Below are positions 6,659-14,642 of a stretch of 20,467 nucleotides of DNA, piece by piece. The position numbers were made by a program, and so were the translations under genes. Source of the DNA: Candidatus Colimorpha onthohippi (GTDB taxonomy: Bacteria > Bacteroidota > Bacteroidia > Bacteroidales > P3); NCBI GenBank assembly GCA_018064565.1, contig JAGHVA010000176.1:1-20467 (forward strand), in the 5' to 3' direction. A model generated the notes under the pieces. The model had not been told where the DNA came from, made no database searches, and was given only the letters and a program-made list of their open reading frames with translations. Position 1 is the stretch's first letter; each line of letters starts with the position of its first letter.

Positions 6659-7609
6659 ATGAATTACGAATTATTATTGTTAAAAGCTACTATAATTGTT
6701 CTTATTATAGTATATATAATAAGCGGAATCACAATTGTAAGACAATCAACGGTAAAGGTTATCGAATGTTTAGGAAAATATTATAAAACTTTTTCTCCGG
6801 GATTGCATTTTATTTTACCGATAATGATAATGAAGGTGAGAGCGACAGTGGATATGCGTGAAACTATTTGCGATTTTCGGAAGCAGACCATTATCACAAA
6901 AGATAATGTAAAGTGCGAGGTTGATGGGATTGGTTTTTTTAAGATAAAGCAACCGGAAAAAGCAATATATGCTGTATCTAACTATTATGAAAGCATATCA
7001 CAATTGATGATGACCAACATGCGTAATGTGTTTGGAATGCTAACGTTAGATGAGGCTCAAGTGTCGAGAACCGAAATATGCAAAACGATGCTGCAAGACA
7101 TCAATAAGATCACACAGGCTTGGGGTATAGAGATAACCAATGTGGAAATACAAAGTATTACACCACCTGAAAATATTATCCAAGCCATGTCCTTGGAGAT
7201 GGAGTCGGAACGAAAAAAACGTAGTATGATTCTGGAAAGTGAGGGCGAAAAGGCGGCGATCATTACTCGCGCAGAGGCAAAAAACAGACAGGTAATTATT
7301 GAAGCAGAAGCCGAAAAACAAAAAGAAGTGCTTGAAGCAGAGGCGAAGGCAAAAGCTCAGCAAATTTCCGCAGAAGCGCAGCGAAGATCGTTCGAGGAGT
7401 TAGATTGCTTTATTGGGAATAAAGAAAATGTTAGGGATTTTGTTTTGACCATGAACTATATAGAATCTTTAAAAGAGATGTCGCATGGGGAGAATGGAAA
7501 AGTGGTTTATATGCCATATGAAGCAACGAAATTTCTGGCATCATTAGGTTGTGCGACTGGAATAATGGATAAAGGGAATAAGTCGAACGAATTCTTTATG
7601 CGTGATTGA
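6659..7609 (+). CDS. Stomatin/prohibitin-like SPFH (band 7) membrane protein
   Basis: 316 residues from ATG 6659, 23 bases after the previous gene; the frame extends upstream to 6599 but that part overlaps the SH3b gene and reads poorly. One N-terminal membrane helix (about 4-23) precedes an SPFH domain at ~25-195, with typical signatures GKYYKTFSPGLHFILP (39-54), TKDNVKCEVDGIGFFKI (80-96) and WGIEITNVEIQSITPP (155-170). An Ala/Glu-rich coiled coil follows (180-245), with EAEAEKQKEVLEAEAKAKAQ. This is the stomatin/QmcA arrangement; such proteins form ring- or cage-like membrane assemblies that scaffold proteases, channels and microdomains. No NfeD partner gene follows. Its neighbours here are a membrane protease gene upstream and a calcium pump downstream, either of which could be an assembly partner; that is inference. 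Confidence 0.92.
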   Translation: MNYELLLLKATIIVLIIVYIISGITIVRQSTVKVIECLGKYYKTFSPGLHFILPIMIMKVRATVDMRETICDFRKQTIITKDNVKCEVDGIGFFKIKQPEKAIYAVSNYYESISQLMMTNMRNVFGMLTLDEAQVSRTEICKTMLQDINKITQAWGIEITNVEIQSITPPENIIQAMSLEMESERKKRSMILESEGEKAAIITRAEAKNRQVIIEAEAEKQKEVLEAEAKAKAQQISAEAQRRSFEELDCFIGNKENVRDFVLTMNYIESLKEMSHGENGKVVYMPYEATKFLASLGCATGIMDKGNKSNEFFMRD

Positions 7610-7689
7610 TAATTTATGTTTTGTGTGTGTGATTATTGCATCAAGTAACAACTATAAACAAATATTTTAACAATAAACAGATCATTATT

Positions 7690-10599
7690 ATGGGACAAGA
7701 AAAACATCACTACACGGGTTTGACTGACGAGCAAGTGCTGCAGAGCCGTCAGCGGTATGGTGCCAATATTTTGACACCTCCTGAGGAACAGTCCATCTGG
7801 GACAAAATTAAAGATTGTATGCATTTTTGGCTGCTTAGAGTAATATTGATACTTGGAGTCGTATCTGCTCTGGTGGTTATTGTCATGCCAATGTTGGGAA
7901 TCAGTATGCCTAATAACGTGTGGGTTGGTCCTATCATTTTAGGTGTGCTTTTTTTATTGACGTACTTGGTCGCATACCTTGGCGGCGATTGGGATGATGA
8001 GGAAAGAAAGTTTGACATGGATCCCCTCATCACTATTTTGATGGCTGCTCTTGTCCTTTCTGGTGCAATCACTTTCTATCAAGTTGTGTGGGGGGGAGCA
8101 ATAGGATGGGGTCCGTATTTTGAACCTCTTGGCATTGCAATTGCCGTATTGTTGGCTACTGGCGTTGCTCATATTCTTGAAGCAAGCAATGAAAAAACGT
8201 TCAAGAGTCTGAACCAAGTAAATGACGACACATTGGTTAAGGTTATTAGGAACAATAATGTGTGCCAGGTGCCCCGAAAGGATATTGTTGTAGGTGACAT
8301 CGTGTTGTTGTCAACTGGTGAGGAGGTTCCGGCTGATTGTGAGTTATTAGAAGCATTGACTCTAAACTTGAACGAGTCAACTTTGACGGGTGAGCCATCA
8401 TGTCATAAGACCACTAATGAGGCTGATTTTGACAAAGAAGCAACATATCCGTCGAATCATGTCATGAAGGGTACGACAATCCTTGAAGGTTATTGTACGG
8501 CAAAGGTATTTGCAGTAGGCGATAAGACTGCTTGTGGTGAGGTGTTTGAGGCCGCACAAGTTAAGGAAGGAGATCCTACTCCATTGAGCCAAAAGCTCGA
8601 TGGGCTTGCTGACTTGATAACAAAAGCCAGTTATGTGATCGCCGGCCTCATTATTGTGGGTCGCCTGATTATGTATTTTATCCATCCAGATGGTGCTTTT
8701 GATGCTGTAAATTTCGTAAAATACACACTGGATACCATCATGATTGCTGTCACTTTGATTGTCGTGGCGGTGCCCGAAGGCCTGCCAATGGCAGTAACTT
8801 TGAGTTTGGCATTCAGTATGAAGCGTCTAATGGAACAGAATACATTGCCTCGTACAATGCATGCTTGTGAAACTATGGGTGCGACTTCTGTAATTTGTAC
8901 CGATAAAACAGGTACGTTGACACAGAATCAAATGCAGGTACATGAGGTGTACTTCCCCGAACTGAACGGCCAAAAATTAGGTTCTGACGAATTTTCTCGT
9001 TTGGTTGCAGAGTCAATTGGCTCAAATACCACGGCAAATCTTGATTTTTCAGATGAGAAAAAGATTAAGGCTATTGGTAGCCCAACTGAAGGGGCATTGT
9101 TGTTATGGATGAATGCTAATGGGGTAAAATACCTCGATATAAGAGAGTCGGTGGAGGTGAAAGATAGAATACCTTTCTCTACGGAGATTAAATATATGGC
9201 TACTATCGTTAGGTCTATGGTCTTAAATCGTAGAGTATTGTATGTGACAGGAGCCCCCGACATTTTATTGAATTTGTGTGGAGTTTCTGGTGAAGAAAGA
9301 ACTATGTTTGAAGAGAAATTGTTTGGATATCAGAGTCAGGCAAAGCGTACCCTTGGTTTGGCTTATGCAGTGCTTAAAGATGACGACAATGTGATTCTTG
9401 ATGGCAAATTGATTGATACTTGCTCTTTGAAAATGATGGGCGTTGTGGCAATATCTGATCCTATTCGTCCTGAAGTTCCGGGTGCTATCAAGGAATGTCT
9501 TGATGCTGGAATCCAAGTAAAGATTGTGACTGGCGATACGGTAGGTACTGCTAAGGAAATTGGCCGCCAAGTGGGTCTGTGGAACGATGGTGACGATGAC
9601 GAGAACATTCTGTTCGGGCCAGAAATTCAGAATATGTCTGATGATGAACTAAAGAGCCGGTTGCCAAAGGTGAAGATAATCTCTCGTGCTCGTCCTAATG
9701 ATAAAGAACGTGTGGTGAGAATGTTGAAAGAGATGGATGAAGTAGTGGCTGTTACGGGTGATGGGACAAATGATGCTCCTGCATTAAATGTTGCGCATGT
9801 CGGACTGTCAATGGGTGATGGTACCGCTGTGGCTAAGGAGGCCAGCGATATGACTATTTTGGATAACTCGTTTAGTACTATAGCTAATGCTGTGATGTGG
9901 GGCAGATCACTCTACAAGAACATCAAGCGCTTTATCCTTTTCCAGATGACTGTGAACGTTACTGCATGTTTTATTGTATTGGTGGGTGCTTTTATCGGAA
10001 CAGAATCTCCATTGACTGTTACTCAAATGCTATGGGTCAATCTGATTATGGATACTTTTGCTGCTTTGGCATTGGCTTCATTGCCGCCGACTCGCAAGGT
10101 GATGTCAGAGAAGCCTCGTTCAATTGAAGAGCATATTCTTAAAGGAATAGGTGGCAGTATTCTTGGAGTGGGTCTTACGTTTGCTTTTATTTGTCTTGCA
10201 TTTTTACTCTATTTCCAGCATAACGATGTGACAAACCTTTCGAGTATGCTTAACCTTTCTTGGGGTGAGTTTAACGGACTGACACCTATGGAACTTGGCT
10301 TGTTCTTCACCATCTTTGTGATGCTCCATTTTTGGTATATGTTCAATGCCAAGGCATTCATGACTACGGATTCGGCCTTCAAGGGACTCTCCTGGTCTAA
10401 AACCAGGTGGTTCATTATCATTACGACAGTTATTTTTGTTGTTCAGATTCTTCTTGTGGAAGTGCCAGGACTTCAGGAGATGTTTAATGTGGCAAAAGGT
10501 GGTCTTGGTTTTACCAATTGGATGATCATTATTTTCGGTACATCTATGGTTATGTGGCTGGGCGAACTTGATCATTTGTTTAAAAAATTAGGAAAATAA
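7690..10599 (+). CDS. Calcium-translocating P-type ATPase, PMCA type
   Basis: 969 residues from ATG 7690; the TTG at 7636 would add an unsupported, Asn-rich extension. It has the full P2-type ATPase order: cation N-domain (HYTGLTDEQVLQSRQRYG), membrane pairs, TGEP in the actuator domain (233-236), PEGLP in M4 (362-366), phosphorylated D405 in DKTGTLT, TGAP nucleotide-binding motif (520-523; the usual Lys is Thr), and TGDGTND (689-695). C-terminal membrane helices include VNLIMDT (783-789), the NxxxD pattern of plasma-membrane calcium pumps. It should export Ca2+ from the cytoplasm using ATP. The protein appears full length and intact. It follows the SPFH gene by 80 bases and is followed by a hairpin, so it could end that transcript or be separately expressed; no clear promoter was found in the gap. 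Confidence 0.95.
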   Translation: MGQEKHHYTGLTDEQVLQSRQRYGANILTPPEEQSIWDKIKDCMHFWLLRVILILGVVSALVVIVMPMLGISMPNNVWVGPIILGVLFLLTYLVAYLGGDWDDEERKFDMDPLITILMAALVLSGAITFYQVVWGGAIGWGPYFEPLGIAIAVLLATGVAHILEASNEKTFKSLNQVNDDTLVKVIRNNNVCQVPRKDIVVGDIVLLSTGEEVPADCELLEALTLNLNESTLTGEPSCHKTTNEADFDKEATYPSNHVMKGTTILEGYCTAKVFAVGDKTACGEVFEAAQVKEGDPTPLSQKLDGLADLITKASYVIAGLIIVGRLIMYFIHPDGAFDAVNFVKYTLDTIMIAVTLIVVAVPEGLPMAVTLSLAFSMKRLMEQNTLPRTMHACETMGATSVICTDKTGTLTQNQMQVHEVYFPELNGQKLGSDEFSRLVAESIGSNTTANLDFSDEKKIKAIGSPTEGALLLWMNANGVKYLDIRESVEVKDRIPFSTEIKYMATIVRSMVLNRRVLYVTGAPDILLNLCGVSGEERTMFEEKLFGYQSQAKRTLGLAYAVLKDDDNVILDGKLIDTCSLKMMGVVAISDPIRPEVPGAIKECLDAGIQVKIVTGDTVGTAKEIGRQVGLWNDGDDDENILFGPEIQNMSDDELKSRLPKVKIISRARPNDKERVVRMLKEMDEVVAVTGDGTNDAPALNVAHVGLSMGDGTAVAKEASDMTILDNSFSTIANAVMWGRSLYKNIKRFILFQMTVNVTACFIVLVGAFIGTESPLTVTQMLWVNLIMDTFAALALASLPPTRKVMSEKPRSIEEHILKGIGGSILGVGLTFAFICLAFLLYFQHNDVTNLSSMLNLSWGEFNGLTPMELGLFFTIFVMLHFWYMFNAKAFMTTDSAFKGLSWSKTRWFIIITTVIFVVQILLVEVPGLQEMFNVAKGGLGFTNWMIIIFGTSMVMWLGELDHLFKKLGK

Positions 10600-10620
10600 C
10601 TTATGAGTCGTCAACAAGGA

Positions 10621-10644
10621 ATGTAGGGCGGAAACGTTCTACAT
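10621..10644 (+). terminator. GNRA-tetraloop hairpin after the calcium ATPase gene
   Basis: A ten-base-pair stem (10621-10630 with 10635-10644, two G.U pairs) closed by a GAAA tetraloop begins 22 bases after the ATPase stop. No immediate T-run follows, although 10651-10661 is T-rich, so it may be a weak terminator or an RNA 3'-end stabiliser rather than a classical intrinsic terminator. Confidence 0.5.
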
Positions 10645-10761
10645 GTCGATATCATATTTCTTTTGGTTGTGCGTTATTTCTTGGTGGGTATTGTAATGGG
10701 GCGTGCCTCTTTTGCTAGGTGTGCGGCACGGTGGTCGGGAATGGTAATAAAACATTAAATC

Positions 10762-12813
10762 ATGAAAAGAGTATTTGCAGTTATTATGGGTTGTCTGCTG
10801 ATGGCGGGCGTGGTGATGGCTCAGGATCGTAAGGAACTGAATTCGTTGAATATGCGACGAGCCGTCGAGGCGTATAATAACGACGACCATAAGTCGGCGG
10901 CGGAATACCTAATCAACGAGATCAACGATAACGACGACAACGGGTACGCCTATATGATGCTGGCTCGCATCTATTATTTGGCTGATATGTACTCGACGGC
11001 TTTGCCGATGGTGGAGAAGGCTATCAAGTATTTGCCTAAGCGCGACATGGAGTATCTGGCTTCAGCCTACAATACCCGTGCGGGCATCTATCAGAGCATC
11101 GGCGAGATAGAGAAGGCGTTGGCCGACTACTCGCAGTGCATCAAGCTGCAGCCTGAGGAGAGCGGTTTCTACAGCAACCGGGCTAACCTGCTCTATAACC
11201 AAGATCGTTACGACGAGGCTGACGCCGACTACCGCAAGATGACGGAACTGAACCCTACCGATGCTTATGCCTGGATGGGTCTGGGTCGAAATATGAAGGA
11301 TCGCGAACGCTATGCCGAGGCGTTGGCGATATTCGACAAGGTAACAGGACTTGTGAACGACGACTATTCGAGTGTGTTCTCGTTCCGTGCGGAGTGCTAC
11401 CGTAATATGGGGCGTTTTGAGGAGGCGGCTTCGGATATAGTGCGCGCACTGGCTATCGACGGTGACAACAAGGCGTACTTGGAGATGTTATTCCTCGCCG
11501 ATAGTGCCATGCTTACGATGACGAGCCGCCTGAAGGTGCAGATGAACAAGGAGCCGAATAGCTATGCGTGGCCGTCATACCTTGGGGCGGTATATGACTA
11601 CAAGAAAAAGTATGCTACGGCGTTGGAGTGGTATGCCAAGGCTAACACTATGGGTGCCAACAATGTTGTCGCTTCGCGAATGGCTCGGTGCTATAAGGAA
11701 CTGGCTCTGTTCGACGACGCCTTGGCTGCTATCGATAAGGCTTTGGAGGAGGATAGCACGGATGTGGAGGACCTGTTGCTGAAGAGTAAGATACTGCGGA
11801 TGCGTGGCGACGAGCAGGATGCCATTGTGGTGGCTACGAGCGCCGCTGCGGTGGAACCAGAGAATGCGGAGTGCTACTACTACCGCGGCGAAGCAAGGCA
11901 GCAGGCAGGCGATATGGAGGGTGCTATGGAGGACTTTAACGTCTGCGTGGTGCTCGACCCGCAGCAGGCTTATTACCATTTCCTGCGTGGCAAGGGCTAT
12001 GAACGGATGGGCGACTCGAAGGCGGCTATGCGCGACTACCGCAAGGCCATAGAACTGGACACTTTCCGCTCGTATCCCACTATCTCGCACTATTGCCACT
12101 TCTACCTCGGCAACGAGGCGGAGGCGCGGCGGCTGTGTGACTCGATGCTGACCCATCGGAAGGAGGCGGGCTATTACGATGCCGCCTGCCTTTACTCGCT
12201 GATGAACCGCCCCACGGAGGCCATGGACTATCTGAAGCGGGCTTTTGAGTCGGGCTGGTGCGATATCCGCCATACGGAGCTGGATAGCGATATGGACAAC
12301 CTGCGCAACTTGCCGCAATACAAGGACTTAATCGCCGACTATGCCCGTCGTCTGGAGCAGGAGCGGGCATCGGTGCCGCACCCCTTCATGGCGGACCAGG
12401 TGACGCTTGGCGAGCAACGGGTGGTGACGGTGCCGTTCAGCCGCAAGGGCGGCGTGACGGAGGTGAAATGCAGCATCAACGGTCTGCCGCTATACTTCAT
12501 CTTCGATTCGGGTGCCAGCGATGTGTCTATCAGCAGTGTGGAAGCAGCCTTTATGATAAAGAATGGCTACCTAACGGAGAAGGATATCCTGGGCAAGCAA
12601 CGCTACCTGACCGCCAACGGCGATGTGTCGGAGGGCACGGTAATCAACCTCTCCTCGGTAGAGCTGGGCGGCCTGACGCTGAGCAACGTGCGCGCCAGCG
12701 TGGTCAAGAACCAGAAGGCTCCCTTGCTGCTGGGTCAGACGGTGCTGAGCCGCCTGGGAAAGATTGAGATAGACAACGCCAACAAGCAGCTGCGCATCGT
12801 CTATTACGATTAA
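10762..12813 (+). CDS. Secreted TPR protein with C-terminal retropepsin-like aspartic protease domain
   Basis: 683 residues with a Sec signal peptide (MKRVFAVIMGCLLMAGVVMA). Residues ~25-530 are a long run of tetratricopeptide repeats; clear units include those around 102-132 (AYNTRAGIYQSIGEIEKALA), 136-166, 170-200, 371-401 (CYYYRGEARQQAGDMEGAME) and 404-434. The C-terminal ~130 residues form a clan-AA aspartic protease module. FIFDSGASDVSI (579-590) carries the catalytic DSG at 582-584, and LLLGQTVLSRLG (655-666) is the second conserved element. Single-domain retropepsins act as dimers, so an active form would require dimerisation. Periplasmic or surface location is expected; the TPR part probably binds a substrate or scaffold. 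GC and codon use differ sharply from the genes to its left. The gene stands alone between two non-coding gaps. Confidence 0.92.
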   Translation: MKRVFAVIMGCLLMAGVVMAQDRKELNSLNMRRAVEAYNNDDHKSAAEYLINEINDNDDNGYAYMMLARIYYLADMYSTALPMVEKAIKYLPKRDMEYLASAYNTRAGIYQSIGEIEKALADYSQCIKLQPEESGFYSNRANLLYNQDRYDEADADYRKMTELNPTDAYAWMGLGRNMKDRERYAEALAIFDKVTGLVNDDYSSVFSFRAECYRNMGRFEEAASDIVRALAIDGDNKAYLEMLFLADSAMLTMTSRLKVQMNKEPNSYAWPSYLGAVYDYKKKYATALEWYAKANTMGANNVVASRMARCYKELALFDDALAAIDKALEEDSTDVEDLLLKSKILRMRGDEQDAIVVATSAAAVEPENAECYYYRGEARQQAGDMEGAMEDFNVCVVLDPQQAYYHFLRGKGYERMGDSKAAMRDYRKAIELDTFRSYPTISHYCHFYLGNEAEARRLCDSMLTHRKEAGYYDAACLYSLMNRPTEAMDYLKRAFESGWCDIRHTELDSDMDNLRNLPQYKDLIADYARRLEQERASVPHPFMADQVTLGEQRVVTVPFSRKGGVTEVKCSINGLPLYFIFDSGASDVSISSVEAAFMIKNGYLTEKDILGKQRYLTANGDVSEGTVINLSSVELGGLTLSNVRASVVKNQKAPLLLGQTVLSRLGKIEIDNANKQLRIVYYD

Positions 12814-13004
12814 GATGACGGCTATGGAGCGGTGGTACAATGCTCAGATTGGATGTCCCACCATAATATTTGATGAAAAACTAACTTTTTGCTTAGAAAC
12901 ATGGCAGAGCAAACCGCTACTTGTCGAGACAAAAAACATCAAAAATAATCACACACAACATCGAGACGACACCAATCTTGCAGTTGAGAAGAACGGAAAG
13001 TGCG

Positions 13005-14342
13005 ATGTTCTCAAAAAAAATTAAATGTATGTGTATTATAAAAGAACTTAAAAAAAGAAAAGAAAAACGGCTTGAAAAAATTAGAATTGAAAAGGAGGAG
13101 CAGGAGAGGAGGCGCAAGGAAATTCATGAAACGTTAAAAGCCATGCAAACGAAAGCAGCACAAACGCCCCCCCCTGTGGACGAGACGAAATACTATGTGG
13201 CAATCTCGAAGGCATTGCCATTTGAGCCTCAAGATGATGAGATCATCTTTATCGAGCCAGAGGAGAATCCTTGGCTGGAGGCTTTCATCGAGGAGTATTA
13301 CGATGACATCGTCGAGTTGTTCCGCAGTCGGAAGATGCGGTTCGTCTATATGCCTCGTATGATTCAGGGTCTCAACCAAGAACGGCTGGATTACAACTAC
13401 CCTGGGATGTCGTTCCAGCCTCAGAGTCTGACGAATGCAGAGGTAGTGAAACGTTTTTATCTTACTTTCTTCGACAATGCGCTCTCGCCGATGCCTCGAA
13501 CCCCCTTGTTGCTTCGCTTTAAGCGTTTCAATACGTACAATAAAAAGTTCCCTGGCGGAAATCCAGGATCTGAAGTGGGTGAGTTCTATGTGTTCTCGCA
13601 CTTCTCGTTGCCCACGGAGCCAAGCCGCAAGCAGACTCGTCAGGCGACGTACAAGGAGGATGTGCGCAAGGAGGAGACTATTGCATCGTCGGCTGTGGAG
13701 ACCAAACCCCTGTCGGACTCAGAGGAGCGTAGGGATGAGCTTGTTCCTATATTAAGGGACTACCTGTCGAATGTGGGAGAGAATATTTACTTCTCGCTGG
13801 GGCCCAAACCGCTTTCAACGCTCACCGCTGAAGAGCATCAGCTGATTGAAGAAATAAATGAGCGCGTGGAAAAGCTGCGCAACAAGGGTGTGTCGGAGAT
13901 GGTAATCAAGAGCCTCTTTGACGTGCCTAAGGTGCAAGCCTCCCATCTGCGCATCTCCAACGATTTCCGATTCTACTTGACGGACTACGACAACCGCGAG
14001 GTGAAGATGTCGGTATTGCCCAAGGTGCTGTACCTCTTCTATCTCAAGCATCCTGAAGGGGTAACCTTCAAGGACCTCTCGCGGCACAAGAAGGAGTTGA
14101 TGGGCTATTACAAGCAGATCTCTAACCGCGTGGATCTTCAAAAGATGGAGCTGTCGATAAAGAACCTCGGCAATTCGGAAAGCAATTCGGTATATGAGAA
14201 GTGTAGCCTTATCCGTGCTGCCTTCCTGCGCGAATTTGATGAGAGTGTGGTGGACGATTTCCTGGTGAAGGAACTTGGCGAACACAAGCGGGTTGTGAAG
14301 GTGAATCGCGACCTCATAGTTGATGAGACTGGTATTTTATAA
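13005..14342 (+). CDS. Hypothetical cytoplasmic protein with charged N-terminus and wHTH-like C-terminal domain
   Basis: 445 residues from ATG 13005 (ATG 13029 is also possible; the frame is open back to TTG 12921, but that stretch looks non-coding). Residues 12-50 are a Lys/Glu/Arg-rich coiled coil (LKKRKEKRLEKIRIEKEEQE). The middle has an acidic segment (78-110) and mixed alpha/beta sequence. A Ser/Glu-rich linker (205-245) separates it from a helical segment and the C-terminal ~115 residues: VLPKVLYLFYLKHPEGVTF, then RHKKELMGYYKQIS, EKCSLIRAAF, and KVNRDLIV. This last domain appears to be the one that ends the TerB-like protein at 4145-5515. No signal peptide or membrane helix. Product function is not recognised; a DNA- or protein-binding regulatory role is a guess from the winged-helix-like pattern. 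Confidence 0.8.
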   Translation: MFSKKIKCMCIIKELKKRKEKRLEKIRIEKEEQERRRKEIHETLKAMQTKAAQTPPPVDETKYYVAISKALPFEPQDDEIIFIEPEENPWLEAFIEEYYDDIVELFRSRKMRFVYMPRMIQGLNQERLDYNYPGMSFQPQSLTNAEVVKRFYLTFFDNALSPMPRTPLLLRFKRFNTYNKKFPGGNPGSEVGEFYVFSHFSLPTEPSRKQTRQATYKEDVRKEETIASSAVETKPLSDSEERRDELVPILRDYLSNVGENIYFSLGPKPLSTLTAEEHQLIEEINERVEKLRNKGVSEMVIKSLFDVPKVQASHLRISNDFRFYLTDYDNREVKMSVLPKVLYLFYLKHPEGVTFKDLSRHKKELMGYYKQISNRVDLQKMELSIKNLGNSESNSVYEKCSLIRAAFLREFDESVVDDFLVKELGEHKRVVKVNRDLIVDETGIL

Positions 14343-14377
14343 TCATCCTCTTGTAGGGATGGTCTGCGAAACTAAAG

Positions 14378-14418
14378 GCATTAAGCCCTGCTCTGCCTGG
14401 CAGAGTAGGGCTTAATGT
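14378..14418 (+). terminator. 41-base near-perfect palindrome
   Basis: Two 20-base arms (14378-14397 and 14399-14418) around a single central T; only two positions are G.U rather than Watson-Crick pairs, giving a very stable stem with an effective loop of 3-5 bases. It begins 36 bases after the upstream stop codon. There is no T-tract behind it, so it could be a bidirectional 3'-end hairpin or a dispersed palindromic repeat unit rather than a textbook intrinsic terminator. Confidence 0.5.
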
Positions 14419-14486
14419 TAACCTATGCGGCTGTCCGAAAATTGGGGAGTATTATATTTCAGGGGATAGTGTTGGTGCTTAACAAT

Positions 14487-14511
14487 AAAAAAGGCTAAGT
14501 GCCGTTTTTTT
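14487..14511 (+). terminator. Possible intrinsic terminator with T7 tract
   Basis: A-run, GGC, five-base loop TAAGT, GCC, one bulged G, then seven T at 14505-14511. The GC core is only three pairs, extended by A-T pairing, so it would be weak alone. It overlaps the GTG that would give the longest form of the next CDS, arguing against that start. A second similar hairpin (AAACG-TATT-CGTTT plus T-run) follows at 14523-14539. Confidence 0.35.
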
Positions 14512-14642
14512 GTGTAGCTGTGAAACGTATTCGTTTTTTCAAAATAGTCCTTTTTTCACCCCTTGTACGCCGACATGTCCGCTGGCAGGTTGGGCTGGCG
14601 GGACAGGCGGGGCGGCATATAGTCAAACATGTCTGCATCTGC

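Larger units (their letters stand above)
14343..14642 (+). other. Structured, probably non-coding intergenic region
   Basis: About 300 bases between two genes. It contains a 41-base palindrome, two small hairpins each running into T-tracts (around 14489-14511 and 14522-14539), and a GC-rich hairpin near 14568-14609. The last 144 bases are also an open extension of the following CDS, but that extension reads as an improbable N-terminus (Arg- and Gly-rich sequence before the signal peptide). I therefore treat most of it as leader or intergenic sequence. Confidence 0.5.

Noticed and set aside
11575..12318. 247-codon reading frame on the minus strand inside the TPR gene
   Set aside because: It is a GC-driven shadow of the TPR coding sequence, with no recognisable domain and an implausible His/Arg/Val-rich composition.
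12921..13004. TTG 12921 as start of the 13005 gene
   Set aside because: The extension (Ser/Thr/Ile-rich) lacks coding character, and two in-frame ATGs follow at 13005 and 13029.
12815..13024. 69-codon plus-strand reading frame after the TPR gene
   Set aside because: It starts one base after the TPR stop, but it runs over the start of the 13005 gene in another frame, shows no conserved features or signal, and its second half is Asn/Lys-rich as expected of non-coding AT-rich DNA.
14453..14460. TATATTTC as a -7 promoter element for the CHU_C gene
   Set aside because: One mismatch at the essential final G, and the only TTG-like element upstream is about eight bases away, too close for a -33 box.
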